Shown here: positions 21,583-33,877 of the stretch, piece after piece
Numbering within the stretch: position 1 is the stretch's first letter
Layout of the letters: each line of letters begins with the position of its first letter
Made by a program: the position numbers and the translations under genes
DNA from: Epiperipatus broadwayi
Lineage: Eukaryota > Onychophora > Udeonychophora > Euonychophora > Peripatidae
Reading direction: 5' to 3'
Assembly (NCBI GenBank): GCA_028023455.1
Contig: JAQFVV010006475.1
Coordinates: forward strand, 496,001 to 560,000
DNA length: 64,000 nt
Notes under the pieces: generated by a model
Databases searched by the model: none
Seen by the model: only the letters and a program-made list of their open reading frames with translations
What the model was told of the DNA's origin: nothing

Positions 21583-21794
21583 ATACATGTATATTTATAT
21601 TTTTATATTGAACTATTTCCATCATCTAAAATGTGTATTAAATGTCTTTAGAAAAATTTAACTTTATTTTAATATTCCTAATACATTCGACTGTTAGTAA
21701 TAGCACATCAATCAGGTTAGTATATGCACATGATTTTGAGAAGTATTATTATCTTTTCTTTTTCAGGTGTTGCTGGCCTGACCAGTGACAGTAT

Positions 21795-21877
21795 TAGCAT
21801 GGGATTCCAACCTTGTCCCTTAGATTCTTGAGTATTGAATTTTAAAGTAATGCTCTAACCAACTGAGCCAGCCTGCC
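21795..21877 (-). other. tRNA-like module of the second PLE-A, minus arm
   Basis: A box TGGCTCAGTTGG intact (21870-21859). The B box (21812-21802) has the invariant TTCGA changed to TTGGA. Same position relative to the nuclease end as in the younger copies. Confidence 0.65.
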
Positions 21878-21899
21878 AAAGGCAACAGTCTGTAGGACT

Positions 21900-23109
21900 T
21901 ATCTGTGAGATTCCTCCTGATTTCTCCACTTTTTCCCAAGAGCAAAGTTGATTAGTGGTTTTCATATATTATATATAGTCACACTAGGTTGGCTTATGAG
22001 ATTTTTTGCTATTGTCATGTGAGTAGCTTGTTTAAATTTTCTTCTTTGTATCTTTTCTTCTCTATTCAATATTTTTGTATTTTTCCAATTGAACATATGT
22101 TCACTGGCACATACATAGTCTGCTACCTTAGACACATCTGTTTTCTCTTTTCTAATCATCAGTTTGTGATCTTGCAAGAACTTTTTAATGGGATGATTAG
22201 TCTCACCAATATGTGTTCTTAGGCTTTGTAGATGTTAGAATTCTCCATAGTGTGGTATGGCTCTGGAAAGCTGTTCTGATGTTGTAATGATTGCAGATTT
22301 TCCTTAATTTGTCTGCTATTTTTGGAATGTATGGGTACACTGCAGAACCAATAATTGTCTCTTTTCTCTTGATAGTTCTTTTTTTATGTTCAAATCATCA
22401 GCTGGGAAGTGAACTCATGAACCTGGGACAACTATTCATAAGGCAGCTGTGCTGACCATTCAGCCACCAATGCTTTTTGTTGCCTATTTAATGTTTTCTT
22501 AATACCAGCTCTTGGATAACCATTTTTCATAAAAGTATATAGATATATTTTTTCTTTTTCCAAATCACTGGTTTCTGAACAAATTTCTTTTGCTTTGTTT
22601 CATAGTGATCATGTAACTCCATTTTTGTGTTTCTGGTGTGATTGGATGTATAGGCTAGATATTTTCCTGTATGTGTAGGTTTTCGGTAAACTGTAGTTTT
22701 GATTTTTGGCATGACAGTGTCTTATCACAAGAACATCTAAGAATGCCAATTTTTGCTCTTGTTCTGATTCTGTTGTGAATTTAATTGAAGGGGATATGTT
22801 GTTGATGTGTGTCCAGAAAGTTTGTGGCAGTGCTTCACCATGTGGCCATACAACAAATGCATCATCTCCATAGTGATGCCAAACTTTAGGTGGATATGGA
22901 GTAGTTTTTATGGCTAAGACTTCAAATTCGTCCATATAAATATTGCTAATCAGGGGAAATAATGGTGAGCCCATACCCATTCCTTGATTTTCTGTGTTAT
23001 ATTGAAAGTAAGTTGTTTTTATGCAGAATGTCAATAGTTCCACTATACTATCAATAGGAAGAGCTGTTCTGGTTAGTAAACTATTATCACCATTTAAGTA
23101 TGACCACAT
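21900..23109 (-). pseudogene. PLE-A RT/GIY-YIG pseudogene, minus arm
   Basis: Reads from RT motif 3/4 (TALPIDS, FCIKTTYFQYN, GMGMGSPL) through a mutated catalytic box (YGDD in place of YVDD) and LAFLDVL at 23109-22609, then through broken frames to a GIY-YIG tail. The tail has lost the YIG core (a gap near 22220) but keeps KTDVSKVADYV. A roughly 90-bp SINE-like insertion splits it at 22384-22475. Not functional. Confidence 0.8.
22384..22475 (-). mobile_element. tRNA-derived SINE-like insertion inside the PLE-A pseudogene
   Basis: About 90 bp absent from all other PLE-A copies. On the minus strand it reads GGTGGCTGAATGGTCAGC (A-box region) and then CCCAGGTTCATGAGTTC (B-box region), spaced as in a tRNA. 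It looks like a SINE head. No separate tail or clear duplication is visible. Confidence 0.6.
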
Positions 23110-24045
23110 GGTGAAGCACTGCTACAAACTTTCTGGGAACACATCAATAACATATTTCCAATAAAAGTCACAATACAATCAGAACAAGAACAAAAATTGG
23201 CATTCTTAGATGATCTTGTGACAAGACTATTTCATGGCAAAATCAAAACTACCATTTATAAAAAACCTACACATGCAAGAAAATACCTAGCCTATACATC
23301 CAATCATGAAAAAAACACAAAATATGGAGTTATACTATCACTATGGAATAGTGCAAAATAAACTTTGTTCATAAGCCAGTGATTTGGGAAAAAAAGATCT
23401 ATATAGAACAAACTCTTATGAAAAATGGTCACCCATGAGCCGTTATTAAGAAAACTTTAAATAGACAACAAAAAAAAAACATCAAGAGAAAAGACAATTA
23501 TTGTTACTGTAGAAAAACCATCAAGAAAAAAGACAATTATTGGTACTCAGTACTCATACATTCCAAAAATACAGAAATTAAGGAAAATCTGCAATCATTA
23601 TAACAGCAGAACAGCTTTCCAGAGCCATACCAGACAATGAGGAATTCTAACATCTACAAAGCCTAAACTTGAAATCCTGAAAAGAAATAACTGCATCTAT
23701 GAAATACCACGTGAATGTGGAAGAATATATAGTAGTGAGACCAGTCTTCCCATTGAAAAGTGCTTCAAGAACACAAACTGATGATTAGAAGAGAGAAAAC
23801 AGATGTATCTATGGTAGCAGACCATATATGTGCCAATTAACATATGTTCAATTGGGAAAATATAAAAATATTGGAAAGAATAGAAAAGATAAGATATAAA
23901 GAAGAAAATTTAAAGAAGCTGCTCACATGACAATAGAAAAAATCCTATAAGCCAACATTGTGTGACTATACATAATGCATGTAAACCACTAATCAACTTT
24001 CCCACTTAGGAAGAAGTGGAGAAATCAGGAGGAATCTCGTAGATA
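23100..24045 (+). pseudogene. PLE-A RT/GIY-YIG pseudogene, plus arm
   Basis: Begins just after the catalytic box (HGEALLQTFW equivalent) and includes LAFLDDLVTR, KPTHARKYLAYTSNH and, after several stops, CIYEIPRECG with a mutated YIG (YSSET). Frameshifted throughout. A duplicated segment of about 45 bp (CATCAAGAGAAAAGACAATT) lies near 23483-23545. Confidence 0.75.
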
Positions 24046-24078
24046 AGTATATGAAATTTTCAACTGAATCTTGCCTTT

Positions 24079-24160
24079 GGCAGGATGGCTCAGTTGGTTA
24101 GAGCATTACCTTAAAATTTGATACTCAAGAATCTAAGAATCCAGGTTTGATTTCCATGCT
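24079..24160 (+). other. tRNA-like module of the second PLE-A, plus arm
   Basis: A box intact at 24086-24097; the B box is degraded (GGTTTGATTTCC near 24144). It is followed at 24190-24223 by a decayed hammerhead-like core with CUGAAGA and GAAAC, but ACAU replaces the ACGU helix III palindrome. Confidence 0.65.
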
Positions 24161-24409
24161 AGTACTCTCATTGGTCATATCATTTACATCTGAAGAAGAG
24201 GAAAGAATAATATCTCTTGAAACATTGTGCATATACTAACCTGCTTGATGTACTATTGCTAACAGTTGAATGTATTTGAATATTTAAATAAAGTTAAATT
24301 TTTCTAAAGACATTCAATACACATTTTAGATTATGGAAATAGTCCAATATAAAAATACAACTAGAACATTATTATCACAAACCTTCAGGAAAACAATACA
24401 TATATATGT

Positions 24410-24745
24410 TTGTATTATAGCTCTGTTATGATGGTAAATATCTATTAGAAAAAAAACTTCATTCACACACACATTCATTCTTCCTTTAAAAAAACAACTG
24501 ATATTTCAGTATTCAGCTAGCTGATAAAAAAGACCATGGTGTTTTGGGATTTTAAACTCAGAGGTTAAAAGTCAATAAACTCATTACACTGTTTAATGTG
24601 TATTGGTGATGAGTCCATTTATGTTCATATACTATATGAATAAACCCATACTAATAACAGCTGCAATGACAAGACTGTATGAAGTGGTCATTAGAAAATT
24701 GCTTGCTCAGTTCTTTTAAGTCCTCCAAAAGTAATCAAAGTTTCT
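24410..24745 (+). repeat. Dispersed repeat R1, copy 1
   Basis: Matches 58800-59115 in the same orientation. Shared landmarks are TTTACACACACATTCATC-like, AGACCA(C/T)G(G/A)TGTTT, GGTTAAAAGTCAATAAACTCAT-like and GCTGCAATGACAAGA-like blocks. No coding potential. It lies next to RTE-like LINEs at both places, but those LINEs have opposite orientations. Confidence 0.65.
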
Positions 24746-24999
24746 GCTTTCAGGTAAGAAGGTGGACAATGCTATGAATCTTTTTATTGTGGACCTAGAC
24801 TGACATTTGATGATGACCATTTATTTAGGTACTTACAACCACAGATCACTTTGAAGAGAAGGAAGATTTCAGAAATTATAAAAAGAACTATTTAATATTA
24901 AAGGAGACATTTTTGAACTTTGTGAAGTTAGAAGAAAAGATGAAGATTCAATTAATTAAAAGTAAAATAGCATGTTCTATACTATAAATGCACAAACGT

Positions 25000-27475
25000 T
25001 GGACATACAGGTGGGCTAGGATTCTCTGTAAATAGAAAGTGGAATTACTACATTGTGGAGATTAATGATGCAACAAACTGAATGGCAAGATTAATTATTC
25101 AATTTAATAGCAGAAATCAAATGCAGATTATTCATGTTTATGCCACAACAAGTTCTCACTATAACGAAGTAAAAGGATTTTTATATGGATGTACAAAAGA
25201 CTTTTGATCAGGGTGAACAACATTTCAAAATTGTCATGGAAGATTTTAATGATAGAATTGATAAACGATTGAAAGATAAAAATGCTGTAGGCAAATTTGG
25301 TTTGGGTGATAGAAATGAAAGAGGACATAGACTTGTGGAGGTTTTAGAAAAGGAAAAACTTTATATTATAAATTCTTTTTTTGAAAAAAAAAAGTTAAAT
25401 GGATATGGTAACATCCAAATGAAGATAAAATAGAATTGGATTATATTTTGACTAACAAAAATATGTAATTCAACATAATGTTTTTAATAAATTCAACAAA
25501 GAAAGTGATCATTGATTAGTGAGATGTAAGATACATGTTTAATACAAAATGAGAAAGATAAAAATTAAGAAAAACGGTATTCACAGTTGATATGCCTAAT
25601 CTTCAGAAACATTCCAATGAAATTAAATTAGAACTTGCAAATCATTTTTAAATATTAACAGATTTTGAATATAATTCAGATTTGAATGAAATCAGTAGAT
25701 TGATAACTGATATGCTTCTAAAAGCTGCAGGAAAGATATCTAGTACAAAAAAAGCAGCAATTGTCCAGTAAATATTTTATTGAAATGACAATTTATGAAG
25801 AAAATAAGGAATATGAAAATACGTAAAAATGATGCATTAAGACAGATCGAGATATTTCAAATTTTGTAAATTGGTGTAAAAAAGATAATGATATAAGAAA
25901 GTATAATTGTGAACTAGTAAGGAAAGTAATAGAAAACAATAAAGTCTCAAGAGTGTAAAGCAACATTGTAATATTGGCAGAAAAATTATTTTTGCAATAA
26001 GAAAAAAAAGATGAAACTATTACTAAAAAGAGAGATGACATTATGAAATATAAAGAAGAGTTTTCTCAAAAATATATACCAATAAAAAAACAAAGAAAAG
26101 TACATTTTACAACTACGATATCTTCTAAAATGCCCAGGATTTTAAATGAAGAAATGAGATATGGAATTAAGTTTATGAAGAAGGGAAACCTATAAGGTAA
26201 TGATGGAGTTATAGTTGATGTCTTTAAAGAAGCAAGTGAAAAAATATAATTTTTTTGTCAAAGTTATAAACAAATATCTAAATGATATAGATGTGCAATA
26301 TGATTGGAAGAATGCAATATTAATATTAATATTTTCAAAAAGTGACAAAGAAAGTATCAGAAATTACAGACCTATGAGATTTTTATCAGTTCTGTACAAA
26401 TTTTTTACCAAAACAATTATAACTTTTTTACAATGAACTTTGAATTTCAACCAAACAAATGAACAAGCTGCATTTAAAAATGGTTTTAGTACAGTTGATT
26501 ACAGTTGAGATTATCTTAGTATTGAGAAAAGTTATAGAAAGGATCAATGAATATGAGTTGCCATTATACTTTAGATTTGTAGAATATGAAAAGGTTTCTG
26601 ATTCTTTAAGTAATTCTTCAGTGATTAAAGAATTGGGTCATCAGGGCATAGATCCAGGATGTCATATTATGAAGAATATTTATGAAAATACAATAGCAAT
26701 AATTAGATTAAATAATGACACTAAAAAGATTAGCATTAAGAAGAGTGTATGACAGGATGAGTACATATCTCCAAAACATTTTACAGCAGTTTTGAAGAAG
26801 TATTTTGTGGATTAAAATTGGAAGATAAAAGAATAAAAGTAAATGGAGATAACTTAAGTAATCTAGATTTTGCAGATGATGTAGTTGTTTTTGAAAATAA
26901 TTCTTTAGAGCTTAAGAAAAGTTGCAAGAGTTATCAGATAAGTAAGAACCTATGATTAAAGGTAAATGTTAAAAAGATTGATGTTTAATGGATTTTTTCA
27001 AAATAAAAATGAAGATAAGTAATGATGAATTAAGAGAAGTTAACGACTACAAATATCTTGTTCAGATTATTACTATAGATGGAAAGTAATGGTTGAAATT
27101 AATCATAGAATTAAACTTGATTAGAGTGCTTTTGGTAGAAATAATTTTATATGAAATAGAAATATGCCTATGTATTTGAAAAGACAGATTTTTAATAAAT
27201 GTGTGTTACTTATTCTTACTTATGGATCTGAGACTTAGACACTTAACAAAAGTACAATACAGAGATTTCATGTTAGGAGTAACAAAAAAAAGATCAAATA
27301 ATAGATGGACAGTTGAAATCTTAAATGATTGTAAAAGACCTGGAAATTTCCCATATGTGAGATGGAAGAATGAAATAAGAAAATGCACTGTTGTGATGTG
27401 AAGAGAGGCTAGACATAGGAGATGATGGATTAAACTTGAAGACAAGATCCTGCAGTGGATTGATAATGGTTGAAA
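25000..27475 (+). pseudogene. RTE-like LINE, plus strand: endonuclease, RT and C-terminus
   Basis: More complete than the 8.7-kb copy but heavily decayed. The APE endonuclease region (25030-25440) keeps IVMEDFNDRIDKR (GDFNA motif), GLGDRNERGHRLVEVLE and LYIINSFF. The RT runs 26130-26990 with NYRPMRFLSVLYKFFTK, FVEYEKVSDSL (catalytic Asp region changed), the IDPG-HIMKNIYEN segment and LDFADD. The tail at 27100-27470 has LTYGSET, RSNNRWTVEIL and FPYVRWKNEIRKC. There are many frameshifts and stops. The 3' end near 27485 is GATGATTAATGAT, as in the other copies. It retains the segment deleted in the 8.7-kb copy. Confidence 0.8.
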
Positions 27476-27789
27476 AGGATGATGATTAATGATCTAATAT
27501 TTTTAAATTAATTTTGGTGGGTGTTGATTCTGCAAATTGTTATGATAAAAGTTATATAGTTATTATTAGAACTCATTTTACTTCTTTCATTCTATTTCAT
27601 CCAATTAAAATGAATCATTAGTCAATTTTTGCATGATGCAATATTCTATAGTTACATTACTTTGCTGCTGATTGTTGCAAAACTGAGAAAGAATATACGA
27701 AAAGAATCTGTAAACTTTTTAATTCCTTTAATTATTGTATGGCCACAATTACTATTTCCTATGATTATAGAAGTTGTTTAAACAATAGC

Positions 27790-28085
27790 TTTCTGTGCAG
27801 TAGTGCCTCCCAGTGCAAACCATGCTAATCAATTGATACTATAAAGTTTGTGTGAAGTCGTTAATTATTGAATACTCAACCAATATACCCAGACTAGTTT
27901 CTAGCTTGAGCTTTCATTGGTAAGAAGTCTTGTATCTGAGAGTACTGCACCTAGCTCTTAGAATTGAATGAAACAAATGATAATGACCTTATTGATTTGG
28001 AGTTCACAAGAAGTTCAAGTGCCATAATTGAATCTGGGACCTTGTGATCTCAAGTCAGACCCTCTTCCAACTACACCAAACCCAA
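27790..28085 (-). mobile_element. tRNA-headed SINE with hammerhead-like body
   Basis: On the minus strand a tRNA-like head comes first (28085-28016: GGTTTGGTGTAGTTGG with an A box, later a degraded B box). Then comes a body matching the 34-kb ribozyme units: CTAGGTGCAGTACTCTCAGA, the GAAACUAGUC helix III and cleavage region (27901-27892), and ATGCACAAG/CCAGTGCAAACC-type tail. The first ribozyme box is mutated (CCAAUGA at 27920-27914 for CUGAUGA), so it should be inactive. Confidence 0.6.
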
Positions 28086-28505
28086 AATCAATTTTGAATT
28101 CCCAGAATTGTTCAATTTCAGTTCAAAAATCCTGATGGAGTTGATATTCTTCACATATTCAAGTTGGGTGCACAAATTTTTGACAAAGTTTGGTGAGCTC
28201 AGTTGGCTATATCTATCCAACCCTAATCTCACCATTTTGCCATTTGGAGTTGCTTCTATTCCTAATATGTTTTATTGTTGAGATTGGTTGTAAGAATGTA
28301 AGAGTAAGTAGTATCTTTGGAGCCAGACTTCAAATTTGTTAACTCATAGACTCTGATCAGGTCAATACATCTCCATGTTTCTTTAATATGAATCTTAAGT
28401 CAAAATAAATGGCAAGAAAAATTCTGATAGTACTATGGGGATTACCATGGCTTGGCTAGAGGTGTGAGGGTCATTAGCTAATGAAATAATGATTGATTAC
28501 ATGAT

Positions 28506-31135
28506 TTGGGCAAACATAGAATTCTCTTTTTGTCTCACTTTAAGAAGTCTAATGATAATTGCAAGAGAAATATTGGTAGTTGTTTTCTGTTAACTCATTG
28601 TAGAAGGCTAACAAAGTCCAAAGCTAATATTATTTCAAAACCTAATAAAAGACACCACATTGATGTTTTTGTTCTTCAAGAAACTCATATTGATAACACC
28701 AATAGTCATGGACTCAAAATTCCTGGGCTCTATAAGATTAGTTACAAATGTCATCAGAAATATTGTATTACTATTTTTGTGAGATCAAACATTAAACTAC
28801 CAATCAATAATCTTGTGGAAACAAACTCATTTACTGGAATTAGAATTGATGGTTCCTTCATCTTTAATGTATATAAATCTTCAAATATAAGGTCTCAAAT
28901 CTATTTTGAGATCAATTATAGCTGGAGACCGCAATTCATGACACACATTTTGGGATTATGGGTCTAATTTCAGATCTGATAATGATTTGGTTATTCAAAT
29001 GCAGATTAATAATTTTCACATTGTTCATCTTGCATAAGAATTGTTCATGTTGCATAAGAGTCAAGGACTTTTCACTCAGTCAGCTGGAACAGATAATACA
29101 ACCCAGATCTAACCTTTGCACCTTTAGAATCTAATGGTGACTCAATTCCAATTAGTAGAAAATCCATTCTAGGTTTTCCAAAAACCAGTTTTTACCAGTC
29201 ATCATTTACATTGGTCTTATAATTCATTTTTCATTGCAATTCCATTTTTTGTTGGAAACTAATCAAGGAAAACCAGTTTATTTTTTAGTACTTATGTGGA
29301 AAACATTTTCTCCTCATGCCTTCTTCTTTCAAAGGTTTAATGTTCTCATTGTCAGTTGCCAAAAAGTCCAACCCTGAGGTTTTCATAAATCTTATACCCC
29401 TTGTTGGGATTCATAGTGAGAAAAACTTATTGAAGAATACAAGAAAACTGGAGATCCAGTAGTGGCAGATTCACTGAGTTACTTGATAGTTCCAGGAAAT
29501 CATGATTACTCAGAACTGTTGAAAGTCACAACTTTGCTCATTCAAATAGGAAATTGTGAAACTTCCTTCTCAAAATTGTGTTAGTGAATTTCCACCACAC
29601 ACAATGTTCGATATTTTACCTGATGACCTTGCAAAGCAAATTAAACAAACAAATCAAATTAGAACTGGAATCAACAATTGTAAAACCAAATTCACTTAAT
29701 GCAGAAGTTATCTCTGAAGAAATAGTTAATGATCTTAAATTGACTAAAGCCGGAAGGGCTGCAGATATTGATGATATTTTACCTGACTTTCTTGAACACT
29801 TGTATGTTAGAGCAATTGATTGGCTTGCATACCTGATAGTTGGATATTAGTCAAAATTAGTGTGTAAATCAGGGAAGACAAAAAATTTTGGTAAAAACTT
29901 TCATATATCTCTCCTCAGCTGCACTTACAAACTTTTTGAACAAATTCTTTGCCAATATAACTAATTCCTGAGCCTGATTTACCTATAAAATAGGCTAATT
30001 TCCCACTATGTTGTAAATTGCTATGATTAAGTTTTTCTTACTATACTTTTTGAGAAATGTTTTCAACTCTGTTACAAAAGCGATACTGTATTTATTGACA
30101 TTTGTTCTGCTTTTGATACTGTTTGGAAAAAGGGCGGATCTATAAACTAAGAAAGATTATCAAATACAAATCTACCTGTACACTCTTGGAAAATATTTTC
30201 AGGAATAGAAAATTTACAGTTGTTCTTGGCCACAGCACCAGCAAGACTTGCTCAACTAAAAATAGTCTATAACAGGGATCAATTCTCTCACTAGAATTTT
30301 TTTAATTGGTGTAATCATGATCTTTCTATTACAACCTCCAATTTTTTTATTTATACTGATGGCATTGCCCTTGCTTTTAGAGGATATACTTTCAATGAAA
30401 TTGAAAGAAACCTAAATCCTAATTTAAAGGTACTTGAGGATTTTTTCAGTTTTGGTATCTCAATCCTCAAGCAGGAAAATCAGTTTCCATTTGGTTTTCA
30501 TCTCAGTAAAAATCTAGCCATAAAAACTTTTAATCTTAATTTCTATAACTACAAAGTTACAAATCAATCACTCCCAAAATACTTGGAAAATAAGTTGTAT
30601 TAAACTCTTTTCTTGAAACCCCATCTTATTGATATAAAAAGAAACTTGCCACCAGGGATATCATCTCCATGCTTGCCACTGTATATGCTGTTCTAATACT
30701 GTATTTCTTAGAAATTCTGGACTAGCACTTATTTAATCTATGGCTGAGTGCTGCTCTCCAATATAAGTACAAATATTGTGGATACTCAAATTAAACAAAC
30801 CTTGTGTATTATTTCTGATAGTCTTAAATCAACACTTTTAGAATAGTTACCTGTGCTCTCAAATATTCCTTCAGCTAATCTCAAATTTAGGTTAGCAACT
30901 ATCAATGAATTCAACAAGCTTGTTGAGCTATCAAATCTTCCAATCAATCTTTATTCTGAGCAGTCCTCAAATGTCAGGTTAAAATCAAGGCAGCCTTTTT
31001 GTTTTACTTCAAATCACTCACATTGGGTATCAACAGAAGGTGGAAATACAACTGGAACTATTTATAAGTGGCTTTATAAAACTGGAGTCAAATTACATTA
31101 CAGATTAGTAGATGATATTTTTAATTTGAATTGAT
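28506..31135 (+). pseudogene. Jockey/Nimb-like LINE, endonuclease and RT remnants
   Basis: The APE endonuclease is recognisable at 28560-28970 (IDVFVLQETHIDNTNSH and following). After a broken stretch, the RT begins near 29700 (ISEEIVNDLKLTKAGRAADIDDILPDFL). It continues through FIDICSAFDTVW at 30090-30130, ENIFRNRKFTVVLG and a QGSILS motif near 30270, then YTDG (in place of YADD) near 30355. The C-terminal part has TLCIISDSLKSTLLE and LPVLSNIPSANLKFRLA. This resembles RTs common in mollusc and arachnid genomes; the clade is tentative. Numerous stops and frameshifts. Confidence 0.7.
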
Positions 31136-31639
31136 TAAACAAGAGCATCATTTTCTTGGATTTTGGATTTACAATATAATAATGGTAGTGTTTTTTGTCA
31201 GTTAATTTTAAAAAAGAGAAAGACAATAGCTCCTGAAATCAAATTGCCTAAATGTTCTGTAGAAGTTAAATGTATTAGTTGTTTACTGGACACTAATGAA
31301 TACTAATGATGAATTATATTGTTACAGGATTACATAACAAAATAAGTAAAAGGGTTAATTTTGTAAAAAAACAAAAAACAAACGTCTCCTGATACTTTTG
31401 CCTAAATGTAATTTTAAGAAATACCTGGGTTCTTCTATGTGTTATTCCTCGGTAATTATCTGTTATTACTTTTCACTCATCAAAAAATTGTGAAGAAGAA
31501 AATGAATATACTTTTTGCCAGTTTGGCTTTCATTAAACATATATATATAGCAGGTTTTTAAGTATATAAAACTTGTTTTTCTTTTTCATATATATATGAA
31601 TATTTATAAATACAGTAATCAGATATATTTAAATTTTTT

Positions 31640-31815
31640 TATCCACTTAGTAACACTTTTGACTATCCTTGTAGTCTTTGTCAATTAACACTTTGAAAGA
31701 TTAATCTTCCCACAATTCTGTGATATTAACATTTGCTACCTGCCTGTTAATTAAGTCATGTTTGTATTTGTATATTAGCATAGCTTCTTCCCTTTTTTTT
31801 TGTTGTTATTTTTTT
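31640..31815 (-). pseudogene. PLE-B C-terminal fragment
   Basis: The minus strand encodes EEAMLIYKYKHDLINRQ followed by VANVNITELWED and a stop. It matches the ends at 48809-48897 (HLINRQAANIKINELWEN) and 11030-11080. Only the last 30-40 residues and some 3' flank remain. Confidence 0.65.
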
Positions 31816-31877
31816 AAATTTGTAATATTTTAACATTGTTGTAATTGAAATTAAAACCATAAATACCTGAATTATTA

Positions 31878-32420
31878 TGAAACCATTGGTCAGGGTAGGG
31901 AGGTGGTTTTCAGATGGAGATATTTTAAAAGCTTTCTCTTGCTAAACATTGATCTCTAAGCTTGTTGAGCAATTAGCATAGCTCTTTGTTTATTTCCTGC
32001 AAGCTTAAAAAAGAAATGGAGTCATGTGGTATATGACTCTTATTTTTTTATTGATTATTTATAGTCTTTGCTTTTAGCCTTAAGCAATGTTATATTGCTA
32101 AGATTTCTAATATATGGTTTGGCTGAAGATCTCTCACCCCCATATAGTTATAGCTGGGTTCAAAGACATCTAGTTATCTGAAAACTTCATATTTTCTACT
32201 CAATAATCAACTCTTAGATAAATACTGGCTTTGGATTGGTGTTTTTAGATCTAGTATCTGAAGCTATTGTAGTGCCTCTCTGAGAAGTGCCAAAAGCATG
32301 AAATCATTGGTCAGGAGATGGGGGGTTCAGATGGAGATATTTTAAATGCTTTCTCTTGCTAAGCATTTATCTCAAAGCTTGTTGAGCAATTAGCAAAGCT
32401 CTTTGTTTATTGGTTGAATT
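31878..32420 (+). repeat. Pair of 125-bp direct repeats
   Basis: 31878-32000 and 32298-32420 share TTCAGATGGAGATATTTTAA and AGCTTGTTGAGCAATTAGCA, about 420 bp apart. The period is close to that of the 450-bp ribozyme-type units, but no ribozyme core was found. No coding potential. Confidence 0.7.
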
Positions 32421-33667
32421 ACTATTGCAATAAAATACTCTGTGAAAATGCTTGTAAACACTGCATTTTCTAGTCAATGACAAAACCTATCATCAGTATT
32501 GAAAGTACAAACAAGCATCATCAGTCAGGATGTCAATCCAATCTCCCAATATCTTACTTTGCAGTTTTTTGGTCTATATTAAATAGGAACTCTACAAATA
32601 GCTTTATGTCACTAATTTACAATCAATTATAATTTAAGAAAATTATTATTTATACTCTGTTTATATATTATATAGTAATACATTTATAAAATCACATATG
32701 TTTCAAAATACATTTTTTTTCCTCAGGTGTAATTATACTTGAGCTTTAACTTATGAGGCCATTTTGTATACTGACCCCCAGAGAAGTAACATTAGTGTTG
32801 ACTTTTCATCATCATTCCTTTAAAGTAAATAGTCATCATTAATTAACATTCAATTAATAAATATAAAAGGCATGTAAGCATGAGAGCATCAGCATACAAG
32901 ACAATAACTAGTTAAAACACAATAATAATACTCATAATAAGTTACTTCCAAAACAAAACAAGAATACTTAACAGTCATTTTTTCTGATTGAATTTAAAGA
33001 TTCAATATAAAAAATAAGCTACTTAAATAGCCAATGCTAACTTAGGGCATAATCTACAAAAATTGTCTAGTGTACATACTTAAATGCTAATGTATCTATC
33101 ATAAAAATAATGTTGGAATCTTGAATCATCCTGATCATGATCAGTGCTCTGGACATATAATACATGAGTATACAGGCCAACTATAAAACAAATGATTTAA
33201 AAAATATAAAATGCAGTGAATGGAAGGTAATCTTTTTTTCATTATCCAGAGAATTATCTGGATGACCAAACACAAATGTAAATGCCCACATATAAATAGA
33301 TTAATAATTATTGCTATAGAGCAAGCTCAAAAATCTAAGTAATCTAGGGACTGTGATTGTAAACAAAAATATAAATGCAACTACTTAGTCTTATTTAAAT
33401 ACTTTTACTGGAATAATTTAACAATTTGTAAAATGCTATGCTATACTGTAAGGAAATTACACATACTGCCAATTCATAAACCAGATAGCTGAAAAAATAA
33501 AATCATAAACATTATTTTTTTCACAAATATTTAATAAAATATCTAATAAATGAATTAAGAAAATTGAGAAAAGACATAATATGATTATTCCAGCTCTCGT
33601 AAATTTATCAAAAAAATATTAACTTCATATAATAAAATTAGTTGTTTTTTATTGTTCTACAATAGTT
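32421..33667. other. AT-rich spacer
   Basis: No coding frame, RNA gene or recognised repeat seen. A short stretch near 33110-33160 contains CTGATCATGATCAG, a small palindrome of no evident meaning. Confidence 0.5.
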
Positions 33668-33822
33668 AATAAACATCACATGATCACAATTTCTTATGCT
33701 TGCTTATAACTGTTATTAAAACAGACAAAACTCGTTATATGTATTGCCACTCAGTGCAAGCCAGAGTAATCATGGATGCCATAAGGCTTGTGCATAAAAT
33801 CTCCATCTAGTGCCTAACTCAT

Positions 33823-33877
33823 CCAATATCCCCAGACTAGTTTCTGGCTTGTGGCCTTCATCAGTGAGGAGCCTTGG
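33823..33877 (-). ncRNA. Type I hammerhead ribozyme candidate, unit 1
   Basis: Best-preserved core in the window. On the minus strand: CUGAUGA (33864-33858), helix II GGC/GCC with a CACAA loop, GAAAC (33844-33840), loop UA, then GUC (33837-33835), so ACUAGU forms the tiny helix III. Helix I pairs CCUCA (33869-33865) with UGGGG (33834-33830), then an internal loop, then CCAA (33877-33874) with UUGG (33826-33823). An A-A mismatch sits at the base of helix II. The predicted cut follows the C of GUC. Confidence 0.7.

Larger units (their letters stand above)
21595..24394. mobile_element. Second PLE-A insertion: inverted, diverged pair
   Basis: A minus copy (21595-23098) and a plus copy (23099-24394) are joined at their truncated 5' ends, 3' ends outward, as in the 4.5-kb junction but at a different point in the RT. 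Imperfect 13-bp flanks (AATACATGTATAT at 21582-21594, AATACATATATAT at 24395-24407) look like a target-site duplication. Both arms carry many frameshifts and stops, so this insertion is older than the 0.2-7.0-kb composite. It sits directly against the right LTR. Confidence 0.82.
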
